From: UMGS973 sp964507795
GTDB taxonomy: Bacteria > Bacillota > Clostridia > Peptostreptococcales > Anaerovoracaceae
Assembly (NCBI GenBank): GCA_964507795.1
Contig: CAZDQV010000070.1
Location: 1-10,912, forward strand
Direction: 5' to 3'
DNA: 10,912 nucleotides
The number at the start of each line of letters is the position of its first letter. The stretch's first letter is position 1. A program made the position numbers and the translations under genes. Below the pieces are notes generated by a model. The model saw only the letters and a program-made list of their open reading frames with translations, had not been told where the DNA came from and made no database searches. Below, piece by piece: positions 6,421 through 10,912 of this stretch.

Positions 6421-8568
6421 ATGAAAACAAAATGCGAACTCCTTGCGCCTGCGGGAGGCATGAAACAGCTTGTTGCAGCAGTCGAAAACGGAGCAGATGC
6501 GGTATACATGGGCGGGCACAGCTTTAATGCCCGTATAAATGCGGATAACTTTACGGCAGATGAAATGAAGCGAGCCATAGATTATGCTCATGTAAGGAAT
6601 GTAAAAATATATATTACGGTCAATACACTGCTTGGAGATGATGAGCTTGAAGCAGGGCTTGAATACGCTGGAGGTATATATGAAATGGGTGCAGACGCCC
6701 TCATAATACAGGACCTTGGCTTTGGCAGCATTGTCAGAGCAGCTTTGCCTGATTTCCCGCTGCACCTTTCCACGCAGGCAAGCATATATAGCACCAGGGG
6801 AATCAACAAAGCCGCAGAGCTTGGATATGAGAGAGTTGTGCCGGCAAGAGAATTGTCTCTTGAAGAAATAAGGCAGGCTGCGGCTACAGGCACCGATATA
6901 GAGATATTCGTTCACGGAGCAATGTGTTTTTGCTATTCGGGACAGTGTCAGATGAGCAGAATCATAGGAGGCAGAAGCGGCAACAGAGGGCTTTGTGCCC
7001 AGCCATGCAGACTCAGCTACAGCCTTGACGGTAGAGACGGCTATCATCTGAGCCCAAAAGATATGTGTACCATTGACAGACTGGGTGAATTTATAGAGGC
7101 GGGTGTCAGCTCCTTCAAGATAGAGGGCAGGATGAAATCCGCAGAATACGTGGCACAGGTCACATCGGTATACAGGAAATATATAGACATGTATTATGAA
7201 GCAGGCAGTATTGCAGTAGATGAGTCCGACCGCATAGCACTTGAGCAGATATTTAACAGAGGCGGATTTACACAAGGATACATTGACGGTAATCCGGACA
7301 GGGAATTTTTGTCGGGAGACATGCCAAAGCACAGAGGAGTATACATAGGCAGAGTTCTCGAAAAACATGGTCAGATAGTCAGAATTAAGACAAATGAGGA
7401 TATATCAAACGGTGACGGCATCGAAATTCACGGTCAGAATGTTACAGGCAATATAGTCACATATATCAAAGAAGCAGGCAGAGGCAAGCTTGATATAGGG
7501 GATTTCAAAGGATATGTAAGCAAGGGGTCAGATGTCTACAGGACAAGCAGCATCAATCAGCTCAAAACACTTCGCAAGACTTTTGAAGAAGGAAGATTCC
7601 TCAAAAAAGTACCGGTAAGTTTTACATTTACCGCAGCCTATGGAGATCATCCGCAACTTACAGTATCGGAAGGAAACCTTGAAACTGCTGCAATTGGAGA
7701 TATCATATGCGAAAAAGCCATAAATAGGGCTATTGATGAGGAAACAATAAAAAAACAGCTTCAAAAGACGGGAAACACGCCATTCGAAGCAGCCGAAATA
7801 CATTGTCGTATTGACAGGGGTATTGCCATACCTGTATCTGTGATTAACGCAATGAGAAGAAAGGCTCTGGAAGCCCTGCAGGAAATCAAAAGCAAAGACA
7901 GGACAAAGCAGGAAATCTCAATGCCAAAACTCCAAGAGAGCCCCAAAACAGTAATGACAGGCATATATGTGATGGATATAAAGGATGTTTGGAGTAGAGA
8001 ATTTGAAAAATTGCTGAGAAAACATGATAACAGGCTGAATTTGTTCCTGCCTCTGATTGGATATATAAAAAACGGGGAGGATGTTAAGGAGCATTTGGTT
8101 GAAACATTTGGAGAAAGGCATGAAATAATTCCATATATCAGCAATGTTTCAAAAGGAAAAGAAGATGAATATATAGAAAGTAATCTGGATGAGATATGTG
8201 AATGTGTGAAAGAAACCGGGATAATGGTTGGCAATCTGTGCTGGATAGATGAGTTTGTGTCAAGAGGCATTAAAGTATATGGAGGCTATGGGCTTAATGT
8301 ATACAACAGATACACAGATGCGCTCCTCAAAGGCCTTGGAGTCAGCTTCTGTGCACCTTCAATAGAATGTCTTGAAAAAGGTGAGGGAAATCTGCCGATT
8401 ATGGTCAGTGAGCATATAATACAGGGAAGGAGTCTTACGGACAGAAAAGGTGAAACCTACAGAGTCATAAGAAATGATGCGGGAGACAAATCAATCATAC
8501 TGTCAAAAGGCAGAGTGCGCATACCGGATAAACAAAGCAATGAATACATATGCTGCGTATATATATGA
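6421..8568 (+). CDS. U32-family peptidase-like / RNA hydroxylase-like protein
   Basis: This 715-residue protein belongs to family U32 ('collagenase-like'). Recent work on relatives (RlhA, TrhP, UbiU/V) shows Fe-S dependent hydroxylation of rRNA, tRNA or quinone precursors rather than proteolysis. The N-terminus, CELLAPAGGMKQLVAAVENG followed by ADAVYMGG, is the start of the TIM-barrel-like domain. The U32 signature is E161-I-F-V-H-G-A-M-C169-F-C-Y-S-G-Q-C176-Q-M-S. C192, C196 and C216 follow and could complete an iron-sulfur site together with C169 and C176. Residues about 300-480 and 500-715 are the longer C-terminal regions of the large RlhA-like form. AAAGGAG (6406-6412), 8 bases before the ATG, fixes the start. 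A role in 23S rRNA or tRNA hydroxylation is the best inference; the substrate is not proven by sequence. Confidence 0.88.
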   Translation: MKTKCELLAPAGGMKQLVAAVENGADAVYMGGHSFNARINADNFTADEMKRAIDYAHVRNVKIYITVNTLLGDDELEAGLEYAGGIYEMGADALIIQDLGFGSIVRAALPDFPLHLSTQASIYSTRGINKAAELGYERVVPARELSLEEIRQAAATGTDIEIFVHGAMCFCYSGQCQMSRIIGGRSGNRGLCAQPCRLSYSLDGRDGYHLSPKDMCTIDRLGEFIEAGVSSFKIEGRMKSAEYVAQVTSVYRKYIDMYYEAGSIAVDESDRIALEQIFNRGGFTQGYIDGNPDREFLSGDMPKHRGVYIGRVLEKHGQIVRIKTNEDISNGDGIEIHGQNVTGNIVTYIKEAGRGKLDIGDFKGYVSKGSDVYRTSSINQLKTLRKTFEEGRFLKKVPVSFTFTAAYGDHPQLTVSEGNLETAAIGDIICEKAINRAIDEETIKKQLQKTGNTPFEAAEIHCRIDRGIAIPVSVINAMRRKALEALQEIKSKDRTKQEISMPKLQESPKTVMTGIYVMDIKDVWSREFEKLLRKHDNRLNLFLPLIGYIKNGEDVKEHLVETFGERHEIIPYISNVSKGKEDEYIESNLDEICECVKETGIMVGNLCWIDEFVSRGIKVYGGYGLNVYNRYTDALLKGLGVSFCAPSIECLEKGEGNLPIMVSEHIIQGRSLTDRKGETYRVIRNDAGDKSIILSKGRVRIPDKQSNEYICCVYI

Positions 8569-8586
8569 TTTTTGCAGGAAAAACAG

Positions 8587-8615
8587 TTTTGGAAATAGAG
8601 AGATGATGGTATAAT
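8587..8615 (+). promoter_or_regulatory. Extended -10 promoter for the surface-protein gene
   Basis: A perfect TATAAT (8610-8615) is preceded by TG one base upstream (8607-8608), giving the extended -10 motif TGnTATAAT. The -35 is poor (TTTTGG at 8587-8592 with 17-base spacing), which extended -10 promoters tolerate. Transcription would start near 8622, leaving a leader of about 140 bases before the ATG at 8761. Confidence 0.65.
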
Positions 8616-8627
8616 TGTGGTGATGAT

Positions 8628-8723
8628 TTACCTTGAGCAGGATGTTGTGGTTTATAAATCACTGTAATCAAGGTAACTGAAATACATAATTTATTTTCTT
8701 AACGAACAGCCGGAGAGGCTTCG
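8628..8723 (+). promoter_or_regulatory. Structured 5' leader (nested stems plus hairpin)
   Basis: In the predicted transcript, TTACCTTGA (8628-8636) pairs perfectly with TCAAGGTAA (8668-8676). Inside this stem, GTGGTT (8647-8652) pairs with AATCAC (8657-8662, one G-T pair) around a TATA loop. The two stems are separated by an asymmetric internal loop of 10 and 5 bases. A second hairpin follows: CGAA (8703-8706) with TTCG (8720-8723), and GCC (8709-8711) with GGC (8717-8719), around GGAGA. The left arm TTACCTT (8628-8634) could instead pair with the ribosome binding site AAGGGAA (8750-8756), with one A-G mismatch. This suggests a possible translational switch. It matches no riboswitch class I can name, and pairing is judged by eye only. 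Confidence 0.4.
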
Positions 8724-8760
8724 ATAATTATAGATATTAAAGAGTAGAGAAGGGAATAAA

Positions 8761-8871
8761 ATGATGAAACTATTAAGCAAAAGAATTTTCTCATGCTTGC
8801 TGGCAATGACAGTATTATTGTCAATGATGCCAATAAATGTATGGGGGGGGGTCAACAACAAAATCAGATAG
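8761..8871 (+). CDS. Signal-peptide frame as written: 36-codon truncated product
   Basis: Read literally, the ATG at 8761 (behind AAGGGA, 8750-8755) gives a 36-residue peptide. It has two positive clusters (K3; K7-R8), a hydrophobic core (about residues 9-23: IFSCLLAMTVLLSMM), and then PINVWGG, a normal secretion signal. It then passes through the G-run into VNNKIR and stops at TAG (8869-8871). A second ATG at 8764 is also possible. The peptide is best read as the 'off' product of the downstream gene, not as an independent small protein. Confidence 0.6.
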   Translation: MMKLLSKRIFSCLLAMTVLLSMMPINVWGGVNNKIR

Positions 8872-10912
8872 CTCTGTTGCAGAGGTTACAATAAGGGGAA
8901 CTACCACATACTATGATAACATCAGTGAAGCTGTTACTGCAGCAGGGACTTCAACCATAAAGCTAATAAAAGATGTGACTGAAGCTGTCGAAATTGCTGA
9001 TGCAATAACCCGCAATATTGATTTAAATGGCTATACATGGAGCAGTGAAGGGGATGTGCTGAAGATAAAAAACAACGGAATAGTCAACCTTAGCAACGGT
9101 AAAATAAAAAGCAACACGGGGCGTGGTATTTACATGGAGTATGGCAAAGTCACGCTAAACAACATGACTGTTAAAGGCGGGACAGCAATTGAACTTGCCA
9201 GAGATGTCGACAATACTAAACTGGTCTTGTCGGATGATACATATTTAATTGGAGGCTTGATGGTTTATGGCAGTAAGACTCTTGCAGATTATCTTCCATC
9301 AGGCAAAACATTTGTAACATGCAGCTATGACAATTCGGCTGGAACAGCGACAAAAAACTCTGATGTTTTTGTTGCAACTGCATATACCTCAAATCAATAT
9401 ACCGGCAATCTGGCACTTGTAAATCATACTCATCTGTTTATTGACGGTAAATGCACCTGTGGTGCGGCATACGTTGCATCGCTTACTTCAAACGGGGAAA
9501 CAACACTTATTAAGGAACTGAATTCCGGTGTACTGTGGAAAAGCGGAGAGTTGAAACTCTTTACAGATGCAGAGATAACATATAGTTCCACAAAAAGTAC
9601 TGAATATACGCTGAATAAAAGCGGACAGGTGCTTACAATAGACTTGAACGGTCATAAACTTACCGGAAATCTTGTCGTGGGAAGCAATGCGACTTTGACA
9701 ATGAAGGACGGGTCAGCGAATGCAAGCGGAGAGATGACCGGATATTTGAGAGTAAATGGAGGAACGCTTAACATTGAGAGTGGCATATATCAATATAATA
9801 CTACTCCTTATAATCAGGGTGCCATCACATACTCCGGTGGCAAACTGAATATTTCAGGCGGTACATTTAAAAAGAACAGTAATAGTAATTCACTGAGATT
9901 TAACAGTACTTTTGATGAAAATAATGTTTCCATCACCGGAGGCACCTTTGAAGGAATATATGTTTCAAGTGTGGGCTTGGATTATTGGTATCCTTTGACC
10001 AAGGGAACATATTGCTTCCGAAAAAACGATAATAACTTGCTTATATTGCCAAAAGATACACAGTATTTTAATGATACAGTAAGTGTTCAAACTTGTAATT
10101 TACACACTTGGCAGACGGAAGGAAATGGATCACAGTATAGATGCAGCTATTGCTGTGCAATTAATCCGAACGGTTTACCGGAAGGCACAGTCGCAAAAAT
10201 CGGCACAGGCAATTTCTATACCAGCCTTACAAATGCAATTGGGGCGGTGAATAGCAATGCTGCGACAGGAGAAATTGTGCAGGTTGCCGATACAAACGGA
10301 GAAAATGTCACTGTTTCTTCCGGTGATGTTACAATTAACCTTAACAATAAAACATGGTGCAATTCATATAGTGAAGGTAGTTCGGGAGAGCCTGCACTTA
10401 AGGTCGCAGGGGGTACTGTGACTGTCAGGAATGGATGCATTTCTGCCACAAAAGATAATACGGTCGCTCCGGCGGTAGTTATAGAAAACGGAACTTTTAA
10501 TGTAGGAACGGGAACAACTTTATCTGGTACGAATTCGAATGAAACCACTGGACAGAAGAAACCTGCACTGGAAGTAAGCGGTGGCAATGTGAATCTTGCC
10601 ATTGGAACAGTTTTGAAAAATGGTATAAAGGTAACGGCAACAGGCAAGGTCGCTGCAGATTATCTGCCGAGCGGATGTGCATTCGCAAAGTGTAATGCAG
10701 ATGGCAATTTGACAAATTCTGATACTCCTGAAATTGTTAATGCTTATACCAATGCGGATGGCACAGCATGCACAAGCCTGATAGAGAACCTGAAAGTTGT
10801 CGAGCATACACATAGTTATGCTGATAATAACGGTGTGTATAAATGCGCTTGCGGATATATCTGCAAACATAAGAATGGAATAAACAGTGGTACCGGTTAC
10901 TGCCCTGACTGC
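8761..10912 (+). CDS. Large secreted modular surface protein, frame broken at a poly-G tract, right end missing
   Basis: From 8843 to the window edge the frame beginning GGG TCA ACA is open for 690 codons with no stop, but it is +1 to the signal-peptide frame at 8761. Removing one G from the G9 run (or adding two) joins them into one protein of at least 717 residues, with a signal peptide and the sequence WGGSTTKSDSSVAEV after it. The mature part has three similar units. Each carries beta-strand-rich, Gly/Thr/Asn-rich segments resembling a right-handed beta helix (for example LNISGGTF and VSITGGTF), then an ADYLPSG-like turn, then a Cys/His cluster. It looks like an exported cell-surface or adhesin-type protein. 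No anchor is visible because the C-terminus lies outside. A short alternative start at 8837 (ATG after TAA) would lack a signal and has no ribosome binding site. Ligand and function are unknown. Confidence 0.75.
8843..8851 (+). repeat. G9 homopolymer tract (candidate phase-variation or slippage site)
   Basis: Nine consecutive G residues stand at the end of the signal-peptide coding region, in DNA that is otherwise AT-rich. The codons as written are TGG GGG GGG GTC, leading to a stop 18 bases further on. With eight G the codons become TGG GGG GGG TCA and the 690-codon downstream frame is entered. No comparable G or C run occurs elsewhere in the window. It is a hotspot for replication slippage, polymerase slippage and sequencing error alike. 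Confidence 0.75.
9284..9463 (+). repeat. Surface-protein module, copy 1 (ADYLPSG turn to HTH/CxCG cluster)
   Basis: The segment begins ADYLPSGKTFVTC and ends with NHTHLFIDGKCTCG. It contains a histidine pair and a C-x-C-G motif that could bind zinc. It is similar to the copy at 10655-10870, whose ADYLPSG lies 1371 bases (457 codons) downstream. This indicates an internal duplication of a domain-end module. Confidence 0.55.
10094..10156 (+). repeat. Surface-protein module, copy 2 (divergent Cys/His cluster)
   Basis: CNLHTW begins this cluster (10094 onward) and RCSYCC ends it (about 10139-10156). It contains one Cys, a His and three clustered Cys. It occupies the position expected for a middle unit between copies 1 and 3, preceded by the segment WYPLTKGTYCF at about 9986-10018. 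It resembles the other modules in order but only loosely in sequence. Confidence 0.4.
10655..10912 (+). repeat. Surface-protein module, copy 3 (cut by window edge)
   Basis: ADYLPSGCAFAKC (from 10655) repeats the copy 1 motif. VVEHTHSY follows near 10796-10819, then YKCACGYICKH (about 10841-10870) and GYCPDC at the edge (10895-10912). The pattern C-x-C-G, C-x2-H and C-P-x-C is richer in metal-type ligands than copy 1. The module is open at the right edge, so its full length is unknown. Confidence 0.5.

Larger units (their letters stand above)
8569..8760 (+). other. Intergenic region with promoter and structured leader
   Basis: This 192-base spacer between the U32 gene and the surface-protein gene holds an extended -10 promoter, two sets of inverted repeats and a ribosome binding site. 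No clear terminator for the U32 gene is present: the TTTTT at 8569-8573 follows only a weak AT-rich repeat. No tRNA or recognisable known riboswitch consensus was seen. Confidence 0.6.

Noticed and set aside
6331..7368. 345-codon minus-strand open frame opposite the GNAT and U32 genes
   Set aside because: It is antisense to two well-supported genes with clear family motifs. Its translation is rich in Cys, Tyr and Ser without domain pattern, which is typical of a shadow frame.
8547..8573. AT-rich inverted repeat at the end of the U32 gene followed by TTTTT, as a terminator
   Set aside because: The stem would consist almost only of A-T pairs with mismatches and lies inside the last codons; too weak to call an intrinsic terminator.
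8622..8723. Leader upstream of the surface-protein gene as a cyclic di-GMP riboswitch
   Set aside because: The stretch AGGTAACTGAA recalls the end of the class I aptamer, but the conserved CAAA and GCAAAGC elements are absent and the stem order does not fit.
10216..10870. Minus-strand open frames of 72-143 codons opposite the surface-protein gene
   Set aside because: They overlap a longer, convincing plus-strand frame with signal-peptide and module logic, and show no ribosome binding site or recognisable domains.

Overview
The window looks like chromosomal DNA from a low-to-moderate GC Firmicute, most likely a member of the Clostridia. The evidence is strong AGGAGG-type ribosome binding sites, frequent ATA and AGA codons, tight co-directional gene packing, and a dprA-topA-hslV-hslU order related to the Bacillus smf-topA-trmFO-xerC-clpQ-clpY block. 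I cannot place it to genus from the sequence alone.

Layout: (1) 1-87, minus strand, the first 29 codons of an OmpR/PhoB-type response regulator that runs off the left edge. (2) 88-295, a divergent AT-rich spacer with a promoter reading right. (3) 296-5275, a plus-strand housekeeping block: dprA (DNA uptake and recombination), topA (topoisomerase I, with its own likely promoter across the end of dprA), hslV and hslU (two-part ATP-dependent protease). The trmFO and xerC genes that separate topA from hslV in Bacillus are absent. (4) 5284-5305, a strong hairpin, followed by a TTG-started Sel1-repeat protein, a small GNAT acetyltransferase and a large U32-family protein, closely spaced and probably co-transcribed (5328-8568). 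(5) 8569-8760, a spacer with an extended -10 promoter and a structured untranslated leader. (6) 8761 to the right edge, a large secreted, modular surface protein with beta-helix-like stretches and Cys/His modules, incomplete at the right edge.

The most interesting part is the last gene. A run of nine G residues (8843-8851) lies at the end of its signal peptide. As written, the signal-peptide frame stops after 36 codons. The following 690 codons are completely open, but in the +1 frame. Eight G residues (or eleven) would fuse the two into one secreted protein of at least 717 residues. This is what a phase-variable on/off switch on a surface protein looks like. Transcriptional slippage or a homopolymer sequencing error could give the same picture, and the sequence alone cannot separate them. 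The promoter and leader upstream contain nested inverted repeats, and one arm can alternatively pair with the ribosome binding site, so expression may be controlled at a second level.

The rest is mainly ordinary housekeeping DNA. Smaller points of note are the short HslV propeptide, the changed gene order, the TTG start of the Sel1 protein and the extra cysteines in the U32 protein.
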